Source: Kineosporia sp. NBRC 101731
GTDB taxonomy: Bacteria > Actinomycetota > Actinomycetes > Actinomycetales > Kineosporiaceae
NCBI RefSeq assembly: GCF_030269305.1
Contig: NZ_BSTC01000012.1
Span: 172,419-236,418 of the forward strand
Direction of reading: 5' to 3'
Length of the DNA stretch: 64,000 nt
The stretch's first letter is position 1. Every line of letters begins with the position of its first letter. The notes below the pieces were generated by a model that was not told where the DNA came from, did no database searches, and worked only from the letters and a program-made list of their open reading frames with translations. Shown piece by piece: positions 25,880 to 34,867 of the stretch. A program made the position numbers and the translations under genes.

Positions 25880-26778
25880 TCAGCCGGGCCGAACTCGACG
25901 ACCCGGTTGACAGCAGCACGACGTCCCGGTCCGGACCTCCCGGCGCAGCTGGCTCCCCAGTTCGGCGTGCTGGCCCTCGATCCGGTCGAGGGCCCGGCGG
26001 ATGGCCTTCGCCACCGCGGTGCGGGCCCGCTCGCCGGGACCGGGCGTCCCGGATTGTCGAACAGCACCGCGAGGTGCGCCATGCCGACCGAGTTCTCCAC
26101 CTCAACCAACGCTTCTCCCAGCCTCAGCCGCCAGAACCGGCCCCTCCTCGCGCATTTCACCGTGTTCGCGGGCAAAAAAGGCGGTGCACCAACGAGATTG
26201 TCGGCGGGCAGCGGCATCCCGAGCTCCCCGGCCAGGGCTGTGGCCCACTCGCGATGTACCCCGGTCTCGTACAGGTCGTAGGGCCGCCCTCGGGTCTCCA
26301 GCGCCGCCGCGAGCCGCCACCGGGTCAGAGCCAGGGCCGGGCGGTGGCCGAGGGCCAGGTTGTCGCAGACCGCGTCGTGCAGGTGGTCGATGGCCCGGTC
26401 GGCGTCCTGGGCATGCAGTGCAGCGGCACCGAGCACATCGGAGGCCGAGCCGAAACACGCCACCGCGAGGGAGGCCATCACCGGCAGCCGGGCGTGCGGG
26501 GTCAGCTCGGTGGCACAGCGGGCCACCAGGTCGCAGTCGTCCACCCACTGCCCGGCACGGATCGCGTGGTGCAGGGTGAGAAGCCGGGTGCTGTTGTCAG
26601 GCAATTCTTCCGGGGCACCCAGACGCGCCAGCGCACCGGCGGTCAGCACCCGGTCGCCGGCTCCGGCCGCGGCCACCGCCAGGGCGGCGAAGTGCTCAGC
26701 TGCAGGCAAGAAGCCATGTGGAACCGCCAAAGGACACAGAGATGCTGACGCTGCGAGACTTGGAGGAGGGTGCATCAC
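25880..26778 (-). pseudogene. Decayed C-terminus of a LuxR/AfsR-like ATP-binding regulator
   Basis: The leftward translation resembles the C-terminal portion of large actinobacterial LuxR/SARP-type regulators with an ATP-binding core and TPR-like helices. One frame gives helices with AAEHFAALAVAAAGAGDR, LALTRWRLAAALETRGRP and the domain ending VENSVGMAHLAVLFDNPGR. The conserved tail (ERARTAVAKAIRRALDRIEG ... LRREVRTGT) then continues in a second frame. About 60 residues normally between the two are missing, and the N-terminal several hundred residues are absent. At least one frameshift and two deletions make it non-functional. Its upstream edge abuts the AlbA_2 gene. Confidence 0.72.
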
Positions 26779-28190
26779 ATACGATGATAGGTAGTCGAAC
26801 GTCCTCGACCACCCTGCTGACTGACCAGCCCCAGGTTGGCCATGGCCCGCAGCGCTTTTCGAAGAGTTGCTCCCGCCAGTCCGAGGGCATCTTCCAATTC
26901 CTTGACCGTGGACATGCGCTCCAGCGCTTCGTAGATCCGCTGTTGCGTGGGTGTCAAGGATGTTCCGCTCTTTTTACGGACGTCTGACCGTGTGAGAAGA
27001 GCCGTGAACCGGATCGCCGCATCGAAGAACTTGGCCGGCGGCAAGCCGGCCTCGGACAGCGAAGAACCAACGATGGGGAGGCCGCTGGCAAGCGCCTCGA
27101 TCACGCGAGCGCCGGTGTCGGGTGTCCTGACGTGTTGACAAATGGCAACGAGCCTTGCATTTCGTGCTGACGTGACGCCTTCACGGCCCAAGCGATCTGC
27201 GGTAATGCCATACAGGCCACCGGGATTGCTCACCACGAGTCGGTCACGGCGTAGCCGGACCTCGACGGACAGACCTTCGGACCAGTTGTCCAGGTCACGA
27301 TGCACCAGCGCATTGGCAATGAGCTCCCGGAAGGCCACGAGTGGGTACTCAGGTTGGTCCACCACCATCCCGCCGGCCTCAGTAGTGATCACGCTGTCAA
27401 AAGCTCTTCGTGCCCATGCCATCGCCTCGTCAAGCATGCGCGGGATCGGGCCCGTGATCGTCATCTGGTTGCGCGCCCGTACCCCGATGGGATCATCGGG
27501 CCTGGATTCAGCTGCAGCCTGGATCACATAGCGGGGAAAGAACTGCTGAGGATACACACCGAGAGCCAGGAGGCCCGCCACACTGGGCTGTCCTCCGTCC
27601 AGAGCGACTCCCGCTCGCCGCAGCAGTTCCTCATTTGATCGAAAGCGCCCTAAGCCAGACGGGTCTCGATCCCGCACGGCCCGAATGAACGAGGAGAGCA
27701 ACTCCTCGTCCAGATCCTCACGAGTGGCCCCCTCAACGGGTCGGCGATCGAAGTGAGGCAAAGTGCGAGCCGCGAGGAACCCCTGTTCCTCCACCTGGGA
27801 CAGCTCAAAATCGCCGTCATAGCTGCGCAGGTAGGCCTTGCCTGTTGCGGCTACACGACACGGTTTGGACGACGGATCGCATTCGTGAACACGAGCTATC
27901 ACCACCGGTTGACCATGGACGGTGCCGTCACCGATGGCGAGCTGGACCGGCGGCACCAAGGACCGCGACTTGCTCACCAGCCCTTGCTTGAGCTGCTGAA
28001 CGGAGCTGAGGCCAACAGGAGCAAAATCAGCTCGCTCGTCCAGTCCCAGGATGATGGTGCCACCACCGGGCAGGTTTGCCAGTGCACTCAACGACGGGGT
28101 CAGCGAGTCCGGCAGCCCGCCAGCGGCCGCCTTGACCTCAACATCGGTAGTGTCCTCGCCCGCGGCGCGCAGCCGGGCGACCAGAGCCAT
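26775..28190 (-). CDS. AlbA_2 (Schlafen-type) domain protein with HATPase and wHTH
   Basis: This 471-aa protein has an N-terminal AlbA_2 domain (VEVKAAAGGLPDSL, then NLPGGGTIILGLDE, residues 17-50), a middle region with VAFRELIANALVHRD and RLVVSNPGGLYG (ATPase/HATPase_c_4-like) and a C-terminal winged helix (TPTQQRIYEALE ... TLRKALRAMANLGLVSQQG). This architecture is common in accessory regions and is often annotated as a transcriptional regulator or in defence contexts; its biochemistry is not established. Base composition looks less GC-rich than the neighbours. No clear SD was seen. It probably arrived by transfer beside the decayed regulator. Confidence 0.82.
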   Translation of the reverse strand: MALVARLRAAGEDTTDVEVKAAAGGLPDSLTPSLSALANLPGGGTIILGLDERADFAPVGLSSVQQLKQGLVSKSRSLVPPVQLAIGDGTVHGQPVVIARVHECDPSSKPCRVAATGKAYLRSYDGDFELSQVEEQGFLAARTLPHFDRRPVEGATREDLDEELLSSFIRAVRDRDPSGLGRFRSNEELLRRAGVALDGGQPSVAGLLALGVYPQQFFPRYVIQAAAESRPDDPIGVRARNQMTITGPIPRMLDEAMAWARRAFDSVITTEAGGMVVDQPEYPLVAFRELIANALVHRDLDNWSEGLSVEVRLRRDRLVVSNPGGLYGITADRLGREGVTSARNARLVAICQHVRTPDTGARVIEALASGLPIVGSSLSEAGLPPAKFFDAAIRFTALLTRSDVRKKSGTSLTPTQQRIYEALERMSTVKELEDALGLAGATLRKALRAMANLGLVSQQGGRGRSTTYHRM

Positions 28191-28274
28191 GATTCACGGT
28201 GTCCGAGGGGTGAGTTGGGGCTCAAGTACAGGTCGGGACTGTCGCAAGAGTTCACCGTGACCTGAACAGTCCGA

Positions 28275-29987
28275 CTAGGGACCAGCCACACCGGTCGTCA
28301 AGTGATCGCGCAGCAACCGCTGGTAGAGACCTTCTTGCGACGACAACACCTCGTGTACCCCGCTCTGCACCACCCGGCAGTCGTCCACAACCAAGATCTG
28401 GTCGGCCCGCGCAACGCTGTCCAAGTCGTGGGCAACCAACACCACGCTACCGGTACGAGCCAACCGGAAGGCGGCTTCGGTCACGAGCCGACGGTTCTCG
28501 GGATCCAGCGCCGACGTTGCCTCGTCCATCAGCGTGAGCGGGGCGATCTTCAACAGCGCCCGGGCTATGCAGATCCGTTGCCGCTGGCCGCCGGACAGTC
28601 GGCTCCCACCAGGACCGGCCGAGGTGTCCAGGCCCTCAGGTAGTTCATCGATCATCTGGGTCAGCCCGGCCGCCGAGACGGCTTCGGCAACCTCCTGAGG
28701 GCTCGCCTCGGGCCGCCCGGCACGGATGTTCTCACCGATGCTGGTATCGAGCAGATAGTCGTCCTGCAGGACCGTGGCGATCTGGGCGTACAACTCCTCC
28801 GGCGACATTGAACGTAGGTCTGTGCCGTTCAGAGTCACTGAGCCCGCGGTGGGGTCCCAGAACCGCGCCAGCATCCGGATCAGGGTGGTCTTGCCGGCGC
28901 CGGAGGGCCCGACCAGCGCGGTCAGCCCGACCGTGGGCAGTTCGAAGGAGATCCCGTCGAGCACCCGAGTGTCGTCATAGGAGAAGGACACCCGATCCAC
29001 CGCGACTAGACCACGGTGATCAGTAGGCGCAGCCTCCCGGACGGGCAGGGGCGCCGTGGTCATGATCTGGCTCAGGCGGTTCAACGCGCCCTGTTGCATC
29101 CGAAGCCCGGAGACGAGTTCGGCGCCGGTGGCCGCGATGGTGCTGACGCGGACCAGGACCACCACAACACCTACGAAGGTCGTCACGATCATGGACCCCC
29201 CGGACATCCAGGCCACCCCGAGCCCGATGAGGGCAGCCAACAGGGCGTTGAGGGTGACGCTGAAGAGCAGCAGCCCGGGGATCACGGTGCCGGCCGAACG
29301 CCGAGATCTGTCGTGCACCTCCTTCAGGGCCAGGCGTAGGTCGCGGGAGTCGCCGGAGCTGCCGTCGGTGCGGATCAGGTGCTGACGGGTGGCGTACTCC
29401 TGCAGGCGGCTCGTGGCCTCGGTGCTGGCCTCGTGCCGACGTGCGTCCACCTGAACGGCCAGTCGGCTGCTGTAGCCACTGACCAGCCAGCTGATCACGC
29501 CGGCGATCAGCACGGCCAGGGTGTAGCGCCAGTCCAGCACGATCAGCGTCAGGGCTGCCGCGACTGGGGTCACAACGGCGGTAAGGGCCGGGCGTAGCAG
29601 CAGCGCCGGGTAGGACATCAACCCGGTGACGCCCGAGGTGGCTGTTGTGACCGCCTCGGCCTGGCGGGTGGGGGTGAACCAACCCAGCGGAAGGTGCCCT
29701 AACTGATCGCCCAGCTGCACATGCAGGGCACGCGCGCTCTGGCTGCCGACCCGGAACGCCGTCATCTGGGCGATCCACTGGACCACCAGGAACGCCAGCA
29801 AGGCCACGCTCAGGGCAACGGCAGGAACGAGGGCGGCACGGCCGGGATCCAGCAGCGCCGCAACCAGCAGGCCGGTCAGTCCCAGAACCACGCCGTGCAG
29901 GGCGGCCCCGGCGGACAACCAGGCGGTCAGCGTGGTGAGATCACGGCGCTCGGCCGGAGGCAGGACGCGAAGAAGTTGACGCAGCAT
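28275..29987 (-). CDS. ABC transporter, fused permease-ATPase (YbtQ/IrtB-like)
   Basis: This 570-aa half-transporter has an N-terminal six-helix ABC exporter-fold membrane domain (residues 1 to about 310) and a C-terminal ATPase: Walker A GPSGAGKTTLIR, signature LSGGQRQRICIARALL, Walker B LTLMDEATSALD. It pairs with the next gene upstream. Such pairs (YbtP/YbtQ, IrtA/IrtB) have exporter fold but import siderophore-metal complexes, and the coelibactin cluster carries a like pair. It overlaps its partner by one base (TGATG) and is the last gene of the Zur-box operon starting at 36393. Confidence 0.9.
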   Translation of the reverse strand: MLRQLLRVLPPAERRDLTTLTAWLSAGAALHGVVLGLTGLLVAALLDPGRAALVPAVALSVALLAFLVVQWIAQMTAFRVGSQSARALHVQLGDQLGHLPLGWFTPTRQAEAVTTATSGVTGLMSYPALLLRPALTAVVTPVAAALTLIVLDWRYTLAVLIAGVISWLVSGYSSRLAVQVDARRHEASTEATSRLQEYATRQHLIRTDGSSGDSRDLRLALKEVHDRSRRSAGTVIPGLLLFSVTLNALLAALIGLGVAWMSGGSMIVTTFVGVVVVLVRVSTIAATGAELVSGLRMQQGALNRLSQIMTTAPLPVREAAPTDHRGLVAVDRVSFSYDDTRVLDGISFELPTVGLTALVGPSGAGKTTLIRMLARFWDPTAGSVTLNGTDLRSMSPEELYAQIATVLQDDYLLDTSIGENIRAGRPEASPQEVAEAVSAAGLTQMIDELPEGLDTSAGPGGSRLSGGQRQRICIARALLKIAPLTLMDEATSALDPENRRLVTEAAFRLARTGSVVLVAHDLDSVARADQILVVDDCRVVQSGVHEVLSSQEGLYQRLLRDHLTTGVAGP

Positions 29988-31693
29988 CAGATTCGGCTCT
30001 CCGTGATCGTGGTCTGGTCCTGCAGCAGGGCCCGGTAGGCGGAACTGGTGGACACCAGGTGCTCGTGCGTGCCCTGTCCGGCCAGGCGCCCGTTCTCCAG
30101 CACCAAGATCAGATCGGCCTCACGGACCAGAGGTAACTGGTGGGTGATTAGCAGCACCGTGCGCTCGCGGGCCTGCACCTGCAGGGTCTGGATGAGCCGC
30201 CTACGGCTGTGGGCATCGACGGCGGACAATGACTCGTCCAGCACCAGCAGTCCGGGCCTGCGCAGGAACGCCCGGGCCAGGCAGATGCGCTGACGCTGAC
30301 CACCAGAGAAGTCCGTGTCCTGCCCCACGACCGTCTCGTAGCCTCGGGGGGCCGCCGAGATCTCCTCGTGAATCAGGGCCTCGCGCGCGGCCGCGACCAC
30401 GTCCTCGAAGGGGATGTCCCGGCCACCGGTCAGGTTCTCCAGGAGGGAGGCGCGGCGCAGGGAGGTGTCCTGGAAGACGAAGCCGACCTGCTCGTACAGA
30501 TGGTCCTCCGGCACCTCGCGTAGCGGGATCCCGCCCAGCGTCACGCGTCCTTCGCTCGGATCGGTGAATCGGGCCAGAAGCGATGCAATGGTGCTCTTTC
30601 CGCTGCCCGAGGCTCCGACCAGCGCCACTAGGCCCCGGCCGGGAAGCTCCAAACTGACGTCGTCGAGGGCGGTCGACGAATTGTCGTAGTGGTGGGTGAC
30701 ATGCTCCAGGCGAACGCTTCCAGTTGCCGGGCGATCACCCCACGCCAGGTGCTCCTGGCCAAGGAACGCGTTGATGGATGCGACCGCCGCCAGCCCGGAC
30801 CGCACGGCCTGCAGCCGGGGGCCCACGACGGCCACGGGCGCACCAATCGTCGGGCCGAGCAGGACCCCGGCCACCAGGCCGCCGCTGTCCACCCAACCCA
30901 GTTCCAGGCCGCCCCAGCCCAGTAGCGCGAAAGCGGCGGCAGTCAGGCCTGAGGCAACCACCAGTCCAGACGCCGTGGTGTTCGTGGACGTTTTTCGCAC
31001 CCACCCGTAGAAGAAGTCGTGGAACCCGTGGACGGCCGACAGGTAGCGGGTGTGCGCTCCCCCGACGCCGCCGTAGACCTTGGCCGTGGGCAGTCCGTGC
31101 ACGTAATCGACCACGGCCGTGCCCAGCACCTGCTGTGTACGGCCCATCTCGGCGAAACCTCCGCCAGAGGCGTTCAGCGCCCGCAGATACCAGGTCAGTC
31201 CGAGTGCCAGCGGGATCAACGCGGCCAGCGCCAGTTTCCACTCGATCACCGCCAGGGCCACGAGTCCGGCCAGGGGGGTGATGATCAGACCGGTGACATC
31301 AAGAAGGGTGTGCCCGACCAGATAATGAAGGGCTCCGGTGTCGTCCTGGACCGCCTTCTTGATCCGCGCTGCTCCGCTGCCGGTCACCAGAGGCAGAGGC
31401 ACTCTGCGGACGGTTTCGGCCAGGCGCGTCTGCAGTTGCCACGTCAGGTCGGCGTCGGCGCGGTGGGTGATCCAGGTGGCCGCCGAGGACAGTAGCGCCG
31501 CTCCGAGGGTACCGGCGACCGCGGCGACCACCAGAACCGTTCCCGGCAATGGGTCTTCGCTGAGGGATGACTCGGTGAACCGAATCAGGACCAGGAGTGG
31601 CACCAGCACCAGGACGGCGGCCAGGGCCTGCAGGAGTACCGCAACCACGAGCGCAGCACGCACCGGCCGCAGCAGATTGAGGGAAGTCATCAT
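29987..31693 (-). CDS. ABC transporter, fused permease-ATPase (YbtP/IrtA-like)
   Basis: This 568-aa partner of the preceding feature has a six-helix membrane domain (from LRPVRAALVVAVLLQALAAVLV), Walker A GASGSGKSTIA, signature FSGGQRQRICLARAFL (the usual LSGGQ is FSGGQ) and Walker B LLVLDESLSAVD. The ATG at 31693 overlaps the upstream ATPase gene by ATGA; a longer frame inside that gene is rejected. In yersiniabactin-type systems the two proteins form a heterodimer in the inner membrane that takes up the metallophore or releases its metal. No N-terminal siderophore-interacting domain like that of IrtA is present. Confidence 0.9.
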   Translation of the reverse strand: MMTSLNLLRPVRAALVVAVLLQALAAVLVLVPLLVLIRFTESSLSEDPLPGTVLVVAAVAGTLGAALLSSAATWITHRADADLTWQLQTRLAETVRRVPLPLVTGSGAARIKKAVQDDTGALHYLVGHTLLDVTGLIITPLAGLVALAVIEWKLALAALIPLALGLTWYLRALNASGGGFAEMGRTQQVLGTAVVDYVHGLPTAKVYGGVGGAHTRYLSAVHGFHDFFYGWVRKTSTNTTASGLVVASGLTAAAFALLGWGGLELGWVDSGGLVAGVLLGPTIGAPVAVVGPRLQAVRSGLAAVASINAFLGQEHLAWGDRPATGSVRLEHVTHHYDNSSTALDDVSLELPGRGLVALVGASGSGKSTIASLLARFTDPSEGRVTLGGIPLREVPEDHLYEQVGFVFQDTSLRRASLLENLTGGRDIPFEDVVAAAREALIHEEISAAPRGYETVVGQDTDFSGGQRQRICLARAFLRRPGLLVLDESLSAVDAHSRRRLIQTLQVQARERTVLLITHQLPLVREADLILVLENGRLAGQGTHEHLVSTSSAYRALLQDQTTITESRI

Positions 31694-33105
31694 TCCAGTC
31701 GGCCTTCGTTGATGGTGAGTACCCGCCCGGCGCGGACGGCGACGCGGTCGGTATGGGTGATGAGGACGATCGGGGTGCCCTGTTGGCGGCACTGTTCGGC
31801 CAGGGCGTCCAGGACCTGTTCGGTGGTGGCCTCATCGAGCGCAGAGGTGGTTTCGTCGCAGATGAGGACGTGCGGGGCGGCTGCAACGGCGCGGGCCAGG
31901 GCCAGGCGGTGGCGCTGGCCACCACTCAGCCGGTCCGGGGCGCGATCCAGAAGGTCGGCGCTCAGACCGAAGCCGTTCATGAGTTGCCCGATGTCGGTGC
32001 TTGCCGGGCGCCCGGCCCGCTGGGCGGAGGTGAGGGCTCGGTGCAGGGTGCGGCGAACCGTCTCGTGCGGGTTGAGCGCCGCGCGGGCGTCCTGGCCGAC
32101 GTAGGCGATGAAGGGCTGTCGTTTGCGGACGCGGGTGGCGGCGTCCCAGTCGAGCGGGCCTTCGTTGACGGTCAGGGTGCCGGAGGTGGGTGGGGCCAGA
32201 CCGCTGAGGGCGCGGGCCAGCGAGGTCTTGCCGCTGCCGGAGATCCCTCGGATGGCCAGAATCTGGCCGCTCTCGACGTCGAGATCGATCTCATGCAGCA
32301 CCCGCCGGCCACCGCGCTCGATGCTGACCTTGCGGGCCTTCAGCATCGGGACAGTGCTGGCGTCCGTCGGTTTGGCGACTGGAAGGGTGGGACGTTGCGG
32401 TGCCGCAGCTTGCCAGCGACCGGACCGCAGGTGCAGGACGCGATCGGCGGCGTCGGCGACCAGGTCCTGGTCGTGGGTGATCACCAGGACGGCCGGTGCC
32501 CAGGGCAGGGCGGTGAACGCCTGGTGGACCCGGGCCGCGGTGGCGGGGTCCAGGCCGCTGGTCGGCTCGTCCAGAATCAGTAGGTCCGGCCGGGTGACGA
32601 AGGTCCAGGCCAGAAGAGCCCTTTGAGCCTGACCTCCGGACAGTGCGGCGGGGTGACGCCTGAGCAGGTGCGGCTCGAGGGTGGCCGCGTGGGTCGCGGC
32701 GCGTAGGTGCTCCTCGCGCTCACGGCGGCCCTGCGCCGGGCGGGCGATGCGCGCGGCGGTGTGCAGCTGTGCCCCGATCCGCCGACGAGGGTCCAGGGCA
32801 CTGGAGGGATCCTGCGGCAGGTAGCCGATCAATCTGCCGCGTAGGGCTTTACGTCCGGCGTCGGTGAACGGATCGTACCCACGCACGTCGATGGTCCCGC
32901 CCGAACGCATCAGTCCGGAGCCGAGGTGCCCGAGCAGGGCGAGGGCCAGGGTGGACTTGCCGACGCCGGATCCCCCGACCAGGGCAGTGACGGATCCCGG
33001 GCGCAGGTCTAGGTCGATGCCGTCCAGAACGCGGGTGCCATCGGGGGCGGTCACCGTCAGGCCGGTGATGGTCGCGGTGCTGATTCGGGCGGTGGTCAGG
33101 GTCAT
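31690..33105 (-). CDS. Opp/Dpp-type ABC ATPase, two fused nucleotide-binding domains
   Basis: This 471-aa cytosolic protein contains two ATPase domains in tandem, equivalent to DppD plus DppF. Domain 1 (1 to about 235) has GGSGVGKST, LSGGQAQRALLAW and LLILDEPTSGLD. Domain 2 (about 250-471) has GISGSGKTS, LSGGQRHRLALARAV and VLICDETTSALD. The linker is short. It powers the permeases encoded directly upstream, with 4-bp overlaps on both sides. The family imports peptides, nickel and opine-type metallophores (as in Cnt). Confidence 0.92.
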   Translation of the reverse strand: MTLTTARISTATITGLTVTAPDGTRVLDGIDLDLRPGSVTALVGGSGVGKSTLALALLGHLGSGLMRSGGTIDVRGYDPFTDAGRKALRGRLIGYLPQDPSSALDPRRRIGAQLHTAARIARPAQGRREREEHLRAATHAATLEPHLLRRHPAALSGGQAQRALLAWTFVTRPDLLILDEPTSGLDPATAARVHQAFTALPWAPAVLVITHDQDLVADAADRVLHLRSGRWQAAAPQRPTLPVAKPTDASTVPMLKARKVSIERGGRRVLHEIDLDVESGQILAIRGISGSGKTSLARALSGLAPPTSGTLTVNEGPLDWDAATRVRKRQPFIAYVGQDARAALNPHETVRRTLHRALTSAQRAGRPASTDIGQLMNGFGLSADLLDRAPDRLSGGQRHRLALARAVAAAPHVLICDETTSALDEATTEQVLDALAEQCRQQGTPIVLITHTDRVAVRAGRVLTINEGRLE

Positions 33106-33923
33106 GTGAGTGCTCCGGCCTCTTCCATCCCTCCGGCACGGCGTCCCGCCGCCCGGTCCAGCACGAGGGTCACTCCGACGGCGAGCACGATCAGGAGAGC
33201 GGCGGGAACGATGACGGGTAGCGGGTTCATCGTCAGGCCGGTGCTGTTCTCGCGGACCATGCGCCCCCAGTTGGCCGCCGGAGCACCGGCGCCCAACCCG
33301 AGGAAGCCCGCGGTGGCTGCCAGTTGCGTCGCGGCGACGAAGCGGATGCCGGTCTCGGCTAGGGCGACGGGCGCCAGGCCGGGCAGGATGTCGTAGTGGA
33401 TGCGTGCGGGCAGGCTTTCGCCCCGGGCCAGGGCGTCGCGCACGTAATCGGTGGCCGCCAGTGCTGCGGTGCGCTCATGGATGACGCGCACCGAGAACGG
33501 GATGCTGACCAGGGCGATAGCCAGGGCCACGGCGGCGTCGCTGCCGGTGACGCCGGAGGCCAGCAGGAGCAACAGCAGCAGGGCGGGGATGGCGGCGAAG
33601 GCATCCACCACGCGCAGCAGGGCCTGCCCGGTGCGGCGGTGCCGGGTCACGGCGGTGGCGATGCCGAGCATCAGGCCGAAGACGCTGCCCAGCAGGGTCG
33701 CGGTGATTGCCTGCAGCACGAGGGAGCGGCCCCCGGTCAGGACCCGGGCCAGGACGTCGCGGCCCAGAACATCGGTACCCAGTAGGTTTTCGCCGCCGGC
33801 ACTCAGGTACGGGACAGCGACCGGGGTGGAGATGCTGCCTCTCACCAGCCAGGGGCCGATCAGGGCCAGGAGCAGGACAGCCAGGGTCGAGGTACCGGCC
33901 ACGATCCGGCGCCGCCCGCTCAC
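33102..33923 (-). CDS. ABC transporter permease, DppC/NikC-like
   Basis: This 273-aa inner-membrane permease has an N-terminal helix (TLAVLLLALIGPWLV), the OppC-type extracytoplasmic block LLGTDVLGRDVLARVLTGGR, and the coupling EAA-like loop near YVRDALARGESLPARIHYDILPG. It forms the channel with the DppB-like protein encoded upstream. Four-base overlaps join it to both neighbours. The substrate is probably the metal-loaded metallophore, judged from its place in a Zur-box operon and not from the sequence itself. Confidence 0.9.
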   Translation of the reverse strand: MSGRRRIVAGTSTLAVLLLALIGPWLVRGSISTPVAVPYLSAGGENLLGTDVLGRDVLARVLTGGRSLVLQAITATLLGSVFGLMLGIATAVTRHRRTGQALLRVVDAFAAIPALLLLLLLASGVTGSDAAVALAIALVSIPFSVRVIHERTAALAATDYVRDALARGESLPARIHYDILPGLAPVALAETGIRFVAATQLAATAGFLGLGAGAPAANWGRMVRENSTGLTMNPLPVIVPAALLIVLAVGVTLVLDRAAGRRAGGMEEAGALT

Positions 33924-34867
33924 GAGGCCTCTTTCCCACGGTTGAGGAGCCGGACGGCGAGGTCACCGGCCAGCAGGATGAGCAGGGTGGCGGCGCCCAG
34001 GGTCAGGCTCAGTCCCTGCACCGCCGGGACGTCCCGGGTCGCGACGGCCCGGGCGAGTTCGTAACCCAGGCCGGGCACGTTGAACAGGGTTTCCACGACG
34101 ATGCCGCCGCCCAGCAGCCCGGCGGTCATGATGGTGAAGGCGTGCACGGCCGGGCCTGCGGCATTGGTGACGATGGTCCGCACGTAGCGCGCACCGCGAA
34201 CGCCGTTGAGGCGGGCGAACTCGGCGTAGGGCGTACTGGTGGTCTGGGTGACCGATGCACGCAGCAGGCGCATGGTCGAGCCGAAGCCCCCGAGGGCCAG
34301 GGCCAGGGCGGGCAGGGCGATCAGGTCCGGGTGCTGCCACAGCGACTGCCCCAGGGGGACGATCGCCACCGCCGGCAGCACCGGCCACCACAGGGTGAAC
34401 ACCAGCAGTAGAGCCGTGGCGATGAGGAAGTCCGGTGTGCCGACGAGCGCGAGCGTGGAGCCTGTGAGCCACCGGTCCAAGCGGCTTCCGGCGCGAAGAC
34501 CAGCCCAGATGCCCAGCCCACCGGCGAACAGCAGGATCAGCACGGCGGCGGGAATCACCACGGCCAGGCTCGCACCCGCCCGCTCGGTCAGGATTTCACC
34601 GACGTCCCGGTTGGAGACCATCGACGTGCCGAGGTCGCCCCGCAGGACGGCTCCGGCCCACTTCAGGAACCGTTCCGGAGCAGGGCGGTCGAGTCCCAGG
34701 GACACCCGCACCGCCGCCCGTTCCGCGTCGGTGGCTTCTGGGCCCGAAACCGCGCCCACCGCGTCACCGGGCAACACCTCGGTGGCCCAGAAGACCAGGA
34801 CGGAAAGCACGGTGAGGCTCACCGCGAGCATGGCGACCCTCACCGCGATCCAGGGCAGCAGCCTCAT
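33920..34867 (-). CDS. ABC transporter permease, DppB/NikB-like
   Basis: This 315-aa permease starts with one helix (MLAVSLTVLSVLVFWATEVLPGDAV), followed by the OppB_N periplasmic segment LGLDRPAPERFLKWAGAVLRGDLGTSM, five or six further helices and the coupling loop YAEFARLNGVRGARYV. It is the heterodimer partner of the DppC-like protein. Its ATG overlaps the stop of the substrate-binding protein gene by four bases. Confidence 0.91.
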   Translation of the reverse strand: MRLLPWIAVRVAMLAVSLTVLSVLVFWATEVLPGDAVGAVSGPEATDAERAAVRVSLGLDRPAPERFLKWAGAVLRGDLGTSMVSNRDVGEILTERAGASLAVVIPAAVLILLFAGGLGIWAGLRAGSRLDRWLTGSTLALVGTPDFLIATALLLVFTLWWPVLPAVAIVPLGQSLWQHPDLIALPALALALGGFGSTMRLLRASVTQTTSTPYAEFARLNGVRGARYVRTIVTNAAGPAVHAFTIMTAGLLGGGIVVETLFNVPGLGYELARAVATRDVPAVQGLSLTLGAATLLILLAGDLAVRLLNRGKEAS

